The notes: generated from the sequence alone by a model not told the origin. Counted from the stretch's first letter, positions 32,739 through 43,654 are shown. The stretch is DNA of 64,000 bases from Lucinisca nassula (GCA_963580285.1 OY757026.1:83550651-83614650); one strand, 5' to 3'. Numbers and translations are program-made.

Positions 32739-33070
32739 CATTACGCAAACACGACTATACAAATACATTGCCACCTGTATCGCCGAAAAAATGAAAATTT
32801 TATGATGAAAAATTGTGATATTTTATTATTTCTGCTCAAAATATAGATTGTGGGCACTCGTTAGAACCGCCTCATCGAGGCGGTTCTTACGAGTACCTTC
32901 AATCTATATTTTAGAAAATATAGATTGTGGGCACTCGTTAGAACCGCCTCATCGAGGCGGTTCTTACGAGTACCTTCAAATTATATTTTAGAGCAGAAAT
33001 AAGAAAAATAAATACTATATAAAAGTTGGGTTCAAGGGGGTCAAAATTATATAGGCCTGTTTTCGTGATG
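32739..33070. mobile_element. MITE-A copy with a duplicated core
   Basis: The ends are CATTACGCAAACACGACTAT and CTGTTTTCGTGATG. The palindromic core is present twice in tandem, starting at 32841 and 32918 (77 bp period), each with GAACCGCCTCATCGAGGCGG. Confidence 0.78.
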
Positions 33071-33433
33071 TCACAATTTTGCTTCTCTCTTCAATTCCAT
33101 ACCGGTGGGTCACGCCTCACATTCTATGACGGTTCCAGCGTAAAGGTTTCTGAGAATTAGAATCTAATTTTACGTAATGTTGGTTGGTGCCTGGTGCTCT
33201 GTCTCTGGTTGGGCCCATCAGAGTCTAACAGTTGGTTTTCTCTGCTCCAGCATTTCAGTGGAAACTTGCTGTCGAGTCCTCACCGTTGTTTTATCTCTGT
33301 GGTTGTTTAATTTTTATGTTCACGGAGACGCTGCACTGATGAGTATGTGGCCTTCATGTGGACTGAACGAATTATTTGTCTAAATCTCGACGGAAGTAAG
33401 GGCGAGGATTGAGGCCACGTAAACTCTATTTAC
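33071..33433 (+). repeat. R1 repeat, 5' part
   Basis: It contains the CGGTGGGTCACGCCTCACAT start, AGCATTTCAGTGG, CTGTCGAGTCCTCACCG and ACGGAAGTAAGGGCGAGG. It stops where a second R1 starts again at GAGAATTAGAGAGAATC. Open frames here have no recognisable domain. Confidence 0.65.
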
Positions 33434-33600
33434 TGAGAATTAGAGAGAATCCAGTTTTATGTAATGTTGTTGGTGCCTGATGCTATGTCTCTTGTCGGGC
33501 CAATCGGAGTCTTAACTTTTGATTTTCTTTTGCTCCAGCATTTCAGTGGTTTCTTGCTGTCGAGTCCACACCGGTGTTTCATCTCTGTGGTTGTTTTATT

Positions 33601-35384
33601 AGCTCACCTGTCACGTAGTGACGAGGTGAGCTTTTGGGATCACTTTTCGTCCGTCGTGCATCCGTGCGTGCGTACGTGCGTGCGTTCGTCCGTCCGTGCG
33701 TGCGTAAACAATTTCTTCAAACGACATCTCCTCCTAAACCACTGATCGGATTTTGACCAAACTTCACAGGAATGATCCTTAGGTGGTCCCCTTTCAAAGT
33801 TGTTCAAATGGTTCCGGTTCGCTGCACATCAGGGTCACAGGGGCCAAAAATAGATTTTTTTTAATGAAAACTTGAAAAAATCTTCTTCTCTGAAACCACA
33901 AGGCCCAGATCTTTGATATTTGGTATGAAGCTTCATCTAGCGGACCCCTACCAAGATTGTTAAAATTATAGTGTTGGGGCCAAAAATGCCCCCGCCCCGG
34001 GGCCCTTTGGTTTTACATGGGCTTATATAGGGAAAATCTTTGAAAATCTTCTTCCCTGAAACTGCAAGACCCAGGTCTTTGCTATTTGGCATGAAGCTTC
34101 GTCTTGTTGACCTCGACCAAGATTGTTCAAATTATAGCCCTGGTGCTAAAAATGCCCCCGCTCTTGGACCCTTTGGTTTTACATGGGCTTATATAGGGAA
34201 AATCTTGAAAAGTCTTCTTCTCTGAACCACAAGGCCTTGGTCTTTGATATTTGGTATGAAGCTTCATCTAGTGGACCTCTACCAAGATTGTTCAAATTAT
34301 GGCCCTGAGACCAAAAATGCCCCCCCCCCCCCGCCTCGGGGCCCTTTGGTTTTACATAGACTTATATAGGTAAAATCTTTAAAAATCTTCTTTTGTGAAA
34401 CCACAAGGCCTAGGTCTTTGAGATTTGGTGTGCAATGTCATCTAGTGGACCTCTATCTATAGCCCTGGGGCAAAAAATGACCCCGCCTCGAGACCCTTTG
34501 GTTTACATAGACATATATAGGGAAATCTTTAAAAATCTTCTTTTCTGAAACTGCAAGGCCCATGTATTTGATATTTGGTATGGAGCTTCATCTAGTGGAC
34601 CTCTACCAAGAGTGTTCAAATTATAGCTCTCGGGTCACAAATGCCCCCGCCCGGGGCCCTTTGATTTTACATAGACTCATATAAATATGAGATAATCTTT
34701 GAAAATCTTCTTCTCTGAAACAGCAAGGCCCAGATCTTTAATATTTGGTGTGAAGCTTCATCTAGTGGACCTTTACCAAGATTGTTTAAATTATAGCCCT
34801 GAGGCCAAAACTGCCGCCACCCCGGGGCCATTTGATTTTACATAGGATTATGTATAGAATACCGGCCCCGATAGCTCAGTGGTAGAGCGTCCGCTTCGGG
34901 AATGGGAGGTCGCGGGTTCGATCCCCGGCCGCGCCATACCAAAGGCGTGAAAAATGGTACTAGGAGCTCCCTTGGCTGACGCTCGCATTATCAGGGGTAG
35001 TCCTAGGAAGATAAATGAAGACAGGTAAGTATTTGTTAAAGGATACTTTGTTTGTCGCAATAAAAGCTCTACAGAGCTTATGTTATTTGTTTCGAATATG
35101 CGACGTTAAATAAAGCTTCTTTATCTTTTATCTTTATCTTTACCTTAAAAAAATCTTCTTCTCTGAAACCGCAAGGCCCAGGTCTTTGATATTTGGTGTG
35201 TAGCTTCATCTAGTTGACCTTTGCCAAGGTGTTCAAATTATAGCCTTTGTTGATATTTGGTATGAAGCTTCACCTTTTAACATTATGCACATTATAGCCC
35301 TGGGGTCAATAATGACCCTCCCCTGGGCCCACTTGTTACTCTGTGGATCAGGTGAGCGATCCAGGGCCATCATGGCCCTCTTGT
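33601..35384 (+). mobile_element. HLE-9: pearl-like element in R1
   Basis: The 5' hairpin is AGCTCACCTGTCACGTAGTG. A microsatellite lies at 33650-33710, then about eight diverged ~166 bp monomers, then GGATCAGGTGAGCGATCC and the hairpin AGGGCCATCATGGCCCT with CTTGT. A tRNA-derived SINE is inserted at 34862. A poly-C run lies near 34320. Confidence 0.75.
34862..35142 (+). mobile_element. SINE-3, tRNA-derived
   Basis: The head is tRNA-like, with an A box (GATAGCTCAGTGGTAGAGCG), an anticodon-loop-like TTCGGGA and a B box (GGTTCGATCCC). A ~150 bp body with no coding content follows (GGTACTAGGAGCTCCC, GCATTATCAGGGGTAGTCC). The tail is of TTTATCTTTTATCTTT type. It interrupts a pearl monomer. It is a SINE rather than a tRNA gene because body and tail are fused and stem pairing is imperfect. 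Target-site duplications are not clear. Confidence 0.75.
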
Positions 35385-35797
35385 TTTTGTGTTTGTTGCA
35401 TTGATTGGTTTGGAGGCCTTCACGTGAACAAATTATTTGCCTAAATCGCGACGGAAGTAAGGGCGAGGAATGTAGCCACGTAAAATCGATTAAAGCCCCC
35501 ACCCACAGTGGAATTCGTTTCACTGACCGTTCCCGTGCCAAGGAGGTCCTTCTGTCGCGGTTTATTTTTGTTATGACTTGTCTTTGAGTGTGTGTATCGC
35601 TAATAATATTTTGTTTTGGATAGCCAATTGGTCAGTTTGTGAGAAAGTAACTGTCCTTTTGGCTTTCCACTATTGATTTTCCATTAGAGTCTAGTTGTTT
35701 CATGTTTGTGTTTCTTTCCCTTTGGTTTCTTTGATGGAAGTTGTAGGTTGATTGTATCGATTTCTGATCATTGCCTTCACTTGTATTCCTTTTTTTT

Positions 35798-36455
35798 TAA
35801 TATGACGTCGCGTCTGAGAGTGTAATAACGCCATGTAATATTTTTTATTATCATATGACGTTGTTGATAAGCAGTGGATAACGTCGTTTAATAAAAATCA
35901 TATGACCACACGTGTAATAACACTTTGGCGGGATTAAGTAACGTCATGACGACGTCCATGTCAACAATGCATTTTTCGCAGAAAAATTGTCAAATTAAAA
36001 GGCGATAAAATCCAATTTAAAGTAGTCATATGATAAAGAGAATCTTACACTCGTGGTCATTTCATATGAAATTTATGAAACTCGCCGAAGGCTCGTTTCA
36101 TAAATTTCATATGAAATGACCACTCATGTAAGATCCTCTATTAATCCACTAGTGGATTAAATATGCAAATTAGCTAGATACGTCCCGTAACGTTACATGT
36201 ACGACGTCCTTAACGACGTCGCGTTTACTGACGGCGGAAAATTGACAGTTTTGTAAACAATCGTGAATAAAATGCATTTTAAATGTCATATGATAAATAG
36301 AATCTTGCATTTGTGCTCATGTAATACAGAATTTATTAAACTCGTTGAGGAAAAGTGATAAAATGCTCGGCTAAGCCTCGCATTTTATCGCTTTTCCTCA
36401 ACTCGTTTATTAAATTCAATAATACACGAACACTCATGTAAGATCCTCTATGTAT
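35798..36455. repeat. Repeat-P: two large palindromes with TGACGTC-type motifs
   Basis: Palindrome 1 at 36040-36135 has GGTCATTTCATATGAAATTT with its complement around CTCGCCGAAGGCTCG. Palindrome 2 at 36305-36450 has CTCGTTGAGGAAAAG and GATAAAATGCTCGGC with complements. Flanks are rich in ACGTC words (35806, 35945, 36203, 36215). A second copy is at 44518. It is probably a foldback transposon; the class is unknown. Confidence 0.65.
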
Positions 36456-37589
36456 ATATTTGTTGGATCAATCATCATTAATCTTATTCAGGATGATCAT
36501 CTTGTCAATATCCATGACAAGTTCAAATATGGGTCATGTCCGTCAAAAAGTAGGTCAGTAGGTCAAATCATAGAAACATCTTGTGAGCACTCTAGAGGCC
36601 ACAGTTTTTATCCAATCACCATTAAACTTGCTTAGAATGATCATCTTGACAATATCTCGGTCAACGCTGAATATGGGTCATGTTGGGTCAAAATGTAAGT
36701 CACTTGGTCAAACCATAAAACTTCTTGTGAATGTTCTGAGCAAGTTTGATTATGATTGGGCCACATTTGTGGCCCAATCATAATCAAACTTGCTCAGATT
36801 GATCTTCTGGACAATAACTCGGTAGCTCAGCCTGTTGCGCGTCTGACTGGTGACCAGGAGGACGCGGGTTCGATACCTGCCAGGGTTAGCAACACTCATT
36901 CGTGGAGACTGACTGGCTCAAAAATGACCTAAAATAGTGTTGACTGGGCCGTTAAACTCCAATACAAACATTGACAATAACTCTGTTAAGTTTCAATATT
37001 GGTCATATTTAGTCCAAAAGTAGGTCAGATGGTCAAATCCTAGGAAAACCTTGCAAAATGCTCGAAATGCCACAGTTTTGGTCAATGATCACCAGACTTG
37101 CTCAGAATGATCATCTTGACAATATGTCGGTCGAATATAAGTCAAGTCAAAACGTAGGTGAGTAGGTCAAGTCACAGAAAACCTCTTATTCTTTCTTATG
37201 AATGTTTTCATTGATCTTAAAGGAACTCGTTTTTGATTTTTATTTTTACTTTATGAACACTCTAGAAGTCAGAGCTTTGTTCTGATCATCATCAAACTTG
37301 CTCATAATGATCATTTGGTTAGGTTGTGTACTTCATGACCAGAACAGTAAGCTTTTATGTCCTTTGACATGTGACCTACCTGAAGAAAAATAACATTTGT
37401 CATAACTTTTGAACAGTTTGTGCTAGAGATTTCATATTTGCAATAAAGGTTCCTTGTGACAAGGGCTTCTAACTCATACAAAACATAATTTGACCTGTGA
37501 CCATGACCTGTGACCTATATTAAAGAAAAAATAACATTGGTCATAACTTTTGAACCGTTTGAGATAGAGCATTTATATTTGTCGTTTGT
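36456..37589 (+). repeat. Tandem array, ~150 bp units, with a SINE and a palindrome
   Basis: Units have GATCATCTTGACAATAT, AATATGGGTCATGT and AAACTTGCTCAGAATGATCA. A perfect palindrome at 36738-36797 (GAGCAAGTTTGATTATGATT and its complement) sits at a local inversion. At 37190-37252 is the truncated tail of the element carrying the 22758 ribozyme-like motif. The HLE ends are not identified. Confidence 0.65.
36821..36972 (+). mobile_element. SINE-2, tRNA-derived, with 11-bp target-site duplication
   Basis: GACAATAACTC is duplicated at 36810-36820 and 36973-36983. The head has an A-box-like GGTAGCTCAGCCTGTTGCGC and a B box GGTTCGATACC at 36867. The tail AAAAATGACCTAAAATAGTG, GGGCCGTTAAACTCC, AATACAAACA resembles the SINE-1 tail, which suggests a common LINE partner. 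Confidence 0.82.
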
Positions 37590-37870
37590 CATCACGAAAA
37601 CAACCTATATTATTCAGACCCCCTTGAACCCCAATTTTATATAGTAAAACTGGGGTTTCCGGGGGTATACCTTATTTTTCTTATTTTTGCTCTAAAATAT
37701 AGATTGTGAGCACTCGTTAGAACCGCCTCGATGAGGCGGTTCTAACGAGTGCTCACAATCTATATTTGTAGCAGAAATAAGAAAAATATCATAATTTTTC
37801 ATCATAAAATTTTCATTTTCTTTCGGCGATAAAGGTGGCAACGTATTTGTATAGGTGTGTTTGCGTAATG
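37590..37870. mobile_element. MITE-A, complete copy
   Basis: The ends are CATCACGAAAACAACCTATA and ATAGGTGTGTTTGCGTAATG. The core at 37716-37749 is a perfect GAACCGCCTCGATGAGGCGG palindrome. Confidence 0.82.
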
Positions 37871-38946
37871 CATGTAGGTACCTTGTGACAAGGGCTCCCC
37901 ACTCATACAATACATTTTGCTCTTTACCTTGATCTGCGACCAACTTTAAAGAGAATAAAAACATAGGTCATAATTTTGAATGGTATAAGGTAGATCCTTT
38001 ATTTTTATTATGTAGGTTTCTTGTAACAAGGGCTTTCCACTCATACAAAAATATTTGACTTGTGACCTTAAACTGTGACTCACTTATCATTACTTTTGAG
38101 AACTTTGAGATAGAGCCTTCATATTTGGCATGTAGATTTCTTGAGACAGGGGCTTCCCACTCATACAAAAACTTCAAAAAGTGACCTGTGACCTACTTTA
38201 ACATAACTTTTAAATTGTTTAAGATAGAGCCTTAATAGTTGGTATGTAGGTTCCTTTTGACAAGGACTTCCCACCCATACAAGAATTATTTGACCGTCGC
38301 CTACTTTATCATAACTTTTGAACCACCTGAGGTAGAGCCTTCATATTTGGTATGTAGGTTTCTTGTGACAAGGGTTTCCACTCATTTTCATGACTTTTGA
38401 ACTGTATTAGTTAGAGTGTTTATATTTAGCATGTAGATTCTTTGGGACAAGGGCTTCCCATCCATTCAAATAATTTGACGTGTGACCTTGACCTTGACAT
38501 GCGATTTGCTTTAGCCTAACTTTTAAACCTTATGTGATAGAGCTTTCAGAATTTTTATGTAGGTTCCTTCTTTCCTCGCGCTTATACAAAATTCTGATCT
38601 GTGACCTTGACTGGTGACCTACTTTGTTTGAGATAGAGCCTTCATATTCGGGATGAAGGGTTCTTATGACGAGGTCCTCCAACTCATACAAAAATGACCT
38701 ATGACCTTGACCTTCAACTGTGACATACTGTTTTAGATAGAACCTTCATATTTTGCATGTTCCTTGTGACAAGGGCTTCCCACTCATACAAAATTTTGTA
38801 CTTGTTGATCTTGGCCTGTGACCATGTTGAAAGAAAGATTGACCTGGGCCTTGGGACTTGTTTTTCATAAGCTATGAATTATTTTGAACTCAGGTGAACT
38901 CTAGCCACCTACTATGTTTGGCTAAAGAACCGACAATAAACTTATT
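37871..38946 (+). repeat. Tandem array, about eight ~110-150 bp units
   Basis: Units contain GTAGGTTCCTTGTGACAAGG, GGCTTCCCACTCATACAAAA and TGACCTGTGACC. They are diverged. No gene is seen; minus-strand open frames here come from the repeat. Confidence 0.7.
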
Positions 38947-39292
38947 CAGTATAACTTCGATGGTTCGAACACCGATGGCTCGTTTACCATGGATGAGTCG
39001 AACCCATTCTCGAGCCCCTTGCGAAATCCTCTACATAAGAAATTATGGGGGATAATTAAGGAGATTTTAGTCTTTTATCTTGAAAATGTATTCTGTGTGT
39101 ACTCATTAGAATCGCCTCGATGAGGCGAACCTAATGAGTACACACAGCATACATTTTCATTATAGAACACAGAAAAGATGTCTACAAGTATCTCGTTATG
39201 CCTCCTTACAGTAACCTCACTGGCTCGAACTACCCTTGTCTGGAACAGATTTTCGAGGTCCCAAAGGTGTTCGAGCCATTGAAGTTCGACTG
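38947..39292. mobile_element. MITE-B copy
   Basis: The ends are CAGTATAACTTCGATGGTTC and GAGCCATTGAAGTTCGACTG. TA follows on the right; the left base pair is mutated. The core GAATCGCCTCGATGAGGCGA has one damaged arm. Confidence 0.78.
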
Positions 39293-39508
39293 TAGTTAAC
39301 AGTTTCTACCAGGGTCAGCTAGAGAACTGTGAAATTGGACCGTTATTGTGTTGGAGAATAAACCAAAACGGGAGTTCTTAATGGCGCATATCTTATCCAT
39401 CCTTTTGCAAGTATAATCATTTAGACCGCAAAAAAGATTAAACGCAATTCAAATTGCATCAGATCTGACGATCAAGCAGCTGGAAGTTTAGCTATGATGG
39501 ATGGATGA

Positions 39509-39797
39509 TTTGAGGTATAACGTCCCCGTCAACACTGTAAAGATCATTTTGGAGACGTTGCTTCCAGTTTTGTGGGACTTTTACCCGACATTGAGATGAA
39601 ATTACATCTCAGGCCCTGTCGCCCAATGAAACCAATAGGGTTTATTAGGACGGACGGTCCGCCTCGCACCGCGGTTCCTGGACAGGCTTAGCTCCTCTAA
39701 GCGGTTTAGCAGTACTTGTGTGCGGGCCGGATTCAGCTCTACGTGGAAGCATCATGCAACCCAGATATTTCTTCAAGTCCCTATGGGCGGGGGCCTT
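39509..39797 (-). mobile_element. SINE-1 copy
   Basis: Minus strand, from the CCCATAGGGACTTGAAG head to the GACGGGGACGTTATACCTC tail. The middle matches the 44766 copy closely (GAGGAGCTAAGCCTGTCC). Confidence 0.78.
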
Positions 39798-39832
39798 GCT
39801 TAGCAATGAAAGTAGCGCCATATACCCAATGC

Positions 39833-40063
39833 TTAACCATTTTTGTACCAAATGGAATCTTCCTCCTTATTTATTGCAGGAGTCCATTTCTAAATTTAGG
39901 GGTGACAGGTTATGATATCTTCAAAATTGATTTGGAAAATGAATGAACTTCCTGCAAATAGTGTAGACCCTGATGAGATGCCGCGTTCTGCGACGTCTCA
40001 TCTAGGCCTGCACTGTTTGCCAAGGTACCCCTTTTGGGGTTTCCGGTGCAAAAAATCGGTTAA
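39833..40063. mobile_element. MITE-D variant (TTAA type)
   Basis: It is flanked by TTAACCATTTTTGTACC and GCAAAAAATCGGTTAA. The inner palindrome spans GTAGACCCTGATGAGATGCC and its partner near 39990-40018. A related copy is at 49581. Confidence 0.65.
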
Positions 40064-40531
40064 CAAGTCATTGTCATTTAATTGCAAATGATAATTTGCA
40101 ACTACACCGATGACTATCGTCCACCTGTCAATTTTCAAGGTTTCGTGTGTCATCTGTTTTTGCTTTGAGACATATAAGCACATAATGCCCATAATTTCAT
40201 GATGTACATGTAACTTGAGAAAGTATCTGTTTTTTGCAAAACGTATTGTCATTCTAGTTTGAGCCAGAGCATGACTTAAACGTAAGCAATGCCTGTTCTG
40301 ACTTTGGAACCACTCAGTCGGATCAGTTTTCGCGTGGTTCTGTAGGGTTGGTGCATTCAGCGAGAACTCGAACCAGACTGCGTGGCCGGTCTGATTATTG
40401 ACTGATTTTTTTAAATCCTATTGAAACTTTCGCTGAGCGTTTGCTCTTTGACACACTAGGACTGTCGGTCAACCAGAATAAGGTAGCCGGATACACTTTC
40501 GTTTTCAATATACTCACATTCCATTTTACAG
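40064..40531. other. Unique-looking sequence ending in a candidate splice acceptor
   Basis: There are no shared repeats. It ends in CACATTCCATTTTACAG at 40515-40531. It could be a promoter, 5' UTR or intron of the next feature. Confidence 0.35.
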
Positions 40532-40631
40532 ACTAGCCATGTTAACAGAAATCGACAAAAATACTTTCACACTTTCGTCTACGGGTTTCGGGATCTACAA
40601 GGAAAGGTGGAGACAATTCGTGACGTTGTCA
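40532..40631 (+). CDS. Candidate coding exon with start codon, transporter-like N-terminus
   Basis: After an acceptor-like TTTTACAG, ATG at 40539 opens MLTEIDKNTF, TLSSTGFGIYKERWRQFVTLS. The YKERW motif leading into hydrophobic residues resembles the cytosolic lead-in to the first transmembrane helix in SLC49-like MFS transporters, but the stretch is too short to assign. A possible donor, CA-GTAGGC at 40630-40636, leaves 31 codons in phase 0; without splicing the frame stops at TAA 40638. The exon lies in a repeat-poor stretch. No second exon was found. The family suggestion is inference. Confidence 0.27.
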
Positions 40632-41063
40632 GTAGGCTAATTCGGTCTGAATGTGAAGATAGCCATTGAGCAATATTTTAAATGAAACCATTTATTTCCA
40701 GCCCGATAGAGTCATTTCAGCAATTGTATAAAATTTCGCCGATGGAGTTATTAAAATCGATGCAAATCTGTAAAATTTATGCGTAACGTATGTAACGAGA
40801 TTAACGTCTACTTTGCTATCATACACTTTCAGTATGTATTTTGTTCAGATTTGAGAAATTTGGAGTTGCGCCCCTTGCTTCACAGACAAAATCGCCGAAA
40901 TCAACACTTTTCCTCTTTATTTATTTAAAAGCAGTGAAATAATCAGAAAATATCTTTAATTAAGCTTTTCTCAAATATCTTGTCATTGTATGAAAGAGTA
41001 ATCCACTTATTTGGCGTTTATAAAAAATAGATATTTTTCATTTTTCACATCTTTTTCGAAATA
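40632..41063. other. Unique-looking AT-rich sequence, possible intron
   Basis: I see no repeats, ORFs or clear exons. Confidence 0.35.
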
Positions 41064-41240
41064 CAGTCCAACCTGTATTAAGCAAGCACATTTTGATAAT
41101 CAAATTGTGGTTGCTTAAGACAGGTGCTTGCTTAACACAGGTGGATTTTAATATTTTTTCCATTTTCTGGGACTGAAAGCCTGCTTGCTTAGGACAGGTT
41201 GCTTGCTTAATAGAGGTGGCCACTAAGACAGGTTTTACTG
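41064..41240. mobile_element. MITE-C copy
   Basis: The left end is TA-CAGTCCAACCTGTATTA and the right end is CTAAGACAGGTTTTACTG. Internal TTGCTTAA and TTGCTTAGGACAGG words form sub-repeats. A second copy is at 61786. The CAGT start suggests Tc1/mariner-pogo type. Confidence 0.75.
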
Positions 41241-41584
41241 TGATGAAAAATGGTCCCTTGTTGCACTGGCCCCTTCAATTTTGTCATATAATTTAAAAGC
41301 CAAAATTTCTATGCCTAGAATCAGCAAAAATGTTTTTCAAAGGCTTATGAAGCGCAGCAGAAGCACCGCATTAGAGCGTGCATAACAAATTTTACTGGGA
41401 AGGTTGTGAGGCGGGGTGGAACTGTCAGGGCTTAAATCTATTTTACGTGGTCATAATTCGCGCCCTTGGTTCGGGCGTGGGTTACAAAAAAATCGAATTT
41501 TCACTCCATGTCAAGTGTTTTAACTCATCAGTGCAACACCTTCGCGAACATCGAAATCGAACAGGTACAGGAATGAAGCAAATA
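41241..41584. other. Unassigned sequence
   Basis: No repeat or supported gene. A 70-codon frame at 41378-41590 has no recognisable features. Confidence 0.35.
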
Positions 41585-41934
41585 CAGTAGAACTTCGATG
41601 GCTCGAACACCGATGGCTCGTTTACCATGGCTGAGTCGAACCCGTTCTTGAGTCCCTAGGGCATGTTTGTACGTAAGAAATAGGGAGAGTAAAAATTAGG
41701 ATATTTTTGTCTTTTATCTTGCAAATGTATGCTGTGTGTACTCATTAGAATCGCATCGATGAGGCGATTCTAATGCGTACACGCAGCATACATTTTTCAT
41801 TATAGAACACATAAAAAGATGTCCTGAAGTATGTCGTTATGCCTCCTTGTAGTAGCCCTCAGTGGCTCGAACTGCCCCCGTCTCGAACAGATTTTCATGG
41901 TCCCAAAGGTGTTCGAGCCATTGAAGTTCGACTG
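41585..41934. mobile_element. MITE-B, complete copy with TA target site
   Basis: The ends are CAGTAGAACTTCGATGGCTC and GAGCCATTGAAGTTCGACTG, flanked by TA at 41583 and 41935. The core is at 41744-41778. Confidence 0.82.
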
Positions 41935-42004
41935 TATGAAGACTCGACAGCATGAACCAACGGAAATGGTGAAACAAAAGAATACGAACAGTGTAAGGTG
42001 TTCG

Positions 42005-42285
42005 CATTACGAAAACACGCCTATACAAATACATTGTAATCTTTATCGCCGAAAAAAATGTAAATTTTAGGATGAAAAATTGTGAAATTTTTCTTATTTC
42101 TGCTCAAAATATAGATTGTGGGTACTCGTTAGAACCGCCTCGAGGAGGCGTTTCTAACGAGTACCCACAATCTTTATTTTAGAGCACAAATAAGAAAAAT
42201 AAGGTTTACCCCTGCAAACCCCAGTTTTACCATATAAAAGTGGGGTTCAAGGGGGTCAAAATAATATAGGTGTGTTTTCGTGATG
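42005..42285. mobile_element. MITE-A, complete copy
   Basis: The ends are CATTACGAAAACACGCCTAT and ATAGGTGTGTTTTCGTGATG. Core at 42127: GTTAGAACCGCCTCGAGGAG, with one mismatch in the right arm. Confidence 0.82.
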
Positions 42286-42414
42286 GTTTGCACAAGTTTC
42301 ATCCTGAGAAGGGCGTTTGCTTTAAAATTCAATGGAGAGAAATACGGGGACTGATCAAATATGAATGCAACTAAGCACATAAAAAGGATTCCGTGATAGA
42401 TTTCGATGAAAAAT

Positions 42415-43462
42415 TTATTTTGTCCCCTCAAAGTATTCCCCTTTAACAGATATACAAACTTTCAGTCTTCTGATCCAATCATTGAATGCATTTTGGTATT
42501 CTTTTCGAGGTATACTATGAAGGCACTGGATTATTGCAGAACCGAGGTGTTTGCGCTGTACAAATTTTCGACCAGAAAGGTATTTTTTCAGCCGCGGGAA
42601 CAAAAAAAAATCACACGGGGCAAGGTCAGGGGAATACGGGGGCAGAGGGAATTCAACAACCCTTTCCTGCTTCAGATAGTCTTGCACAATGAAACGCCTT
42701 GTGCGATGACACATTGTCATGTAGCAATCTGACATTGGCCAAACCAGTTGCGGGTCTTCGTTCTTTGAAATATTTCTTCAATTTTCGAAGAACTTTATTC
42801 TTGTAAAACTTCGCATTTACAGATTTGCCTTTAGGCACAGCAACCTGAATAGCAGGGCCCTGATTTGAAAAGAATATGGCATACAAAACCTCCTTGACGC
42901 TCATTGTCCGCTTTGCAATGCATGGTCTTTTGCAATACTTTGTTGCCCATATTTTGTTCTGAATCTTTCGTTTAGGCTAAAAAAAGTGAACCCATGTCTC
43001 GTCACCTGTGACGACATTAGCGAAAGACCATGCGTTGTAATTTGGAAACTTTTTAAGCAACTTTTCTGCTCATCTGTCAACAGATGGGGAATCCATCTAG
43101 CACAGATCTTTCTCATTTTCAAATCCCGTTTCAGAATTGTATGAGCTGCTTCTTATGAGATGCCAACCATACTAGCTATTTATCTAGTGGTGCATCGTGC
43201 ATCGGTAGCAACTATTTCTTTCACTCTAGCAACCATCTTGGCAGATGTTGCTCTTTTCGGCCGACGATAATGTGTTGCATCTTCTGTTGAGCCTAGCCCA
43301 CAGCTGAATTTCTCTCACCAACGAAAAACTGTCGGAAAATACATTTCATTACGCCCATAAACCGAACATATTTCATCAAAAATGTCTTGGCACCGTATAC
43401 CAAGAATACAACGATTCTTAATATAGGACCGTATTTCAACGGCGTACTCTGACCTTCTTCAA
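42415..43462 (-). pseudogene. mariner-type transposase, inactivated
   Basis: Reading the minus strand, fragments in several frames follow the mariner order. The N-terminal helix-turn-helix is RSEYAVEIRSYIKNRCIL, followed by RPKRATSAKMVARVKEIVAT with stops (TAG/TAA) near 43190-43330. The KICARWIPHLLTDEQK linker follows, then the first catalytic block in damaged form (SQVTRHGFTFFSLNERFR where VTGDETWVHFF-like sequence is expected). Then comes LLHDNVSSHKA, the second Asp block, and PPYSPDLAPCDFFLFPRLKK, the third. The C-terminus stops at 42415. About 350 codons is the normal length, so the gene is nearly full but has several frameshifts and stops. Terminal inverted repeats were not identified. 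Confidence 0.85.
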
Positions 43463-43654
43463 ACCATGTTTTGTATTAGTATACAAGAGTAGACAGTGTT
43501 TATCGAACGATATACATGGCTAAAGTGCACGGATTTTAACATGTTTGGTATCAATGTATAGGTAAAATGTTTTTCTACGCTGTGATATTTATTTCCAGGT
43601 GATTTTCGCATTAGTGCATGAGAAAACGTTCTACTTGCATTCATATTTGAACAG

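Larger units (their letters stand above)
33434..35797 (+). repeat. R1 repeat interrupted by HLE-9
   Basis: The left part 33434-33600 and right part 35385-35797 join into one R1 copy once HLE-9 is removed. The right part has the GGAATTCGTTTCACTGACCG, TTCTGTCGCGGTTTATTTTT and TTGTATCGATTTCTGATCAT blocks. Confidence 0.7.

Noticed and set aside
34862..34935. Possible functional tRNA gene
   Set aside because: The tRNA-like head is fused to a ~200 bp body and TTTATC-type tail, and acceptor and anticodon stems pair imperfectly, which fits a SINE.
42486..42732. Plus-strand open frames over the mariner region
   Set aside because: They are antisense to the clear minus-strand mariner transposase motifs.
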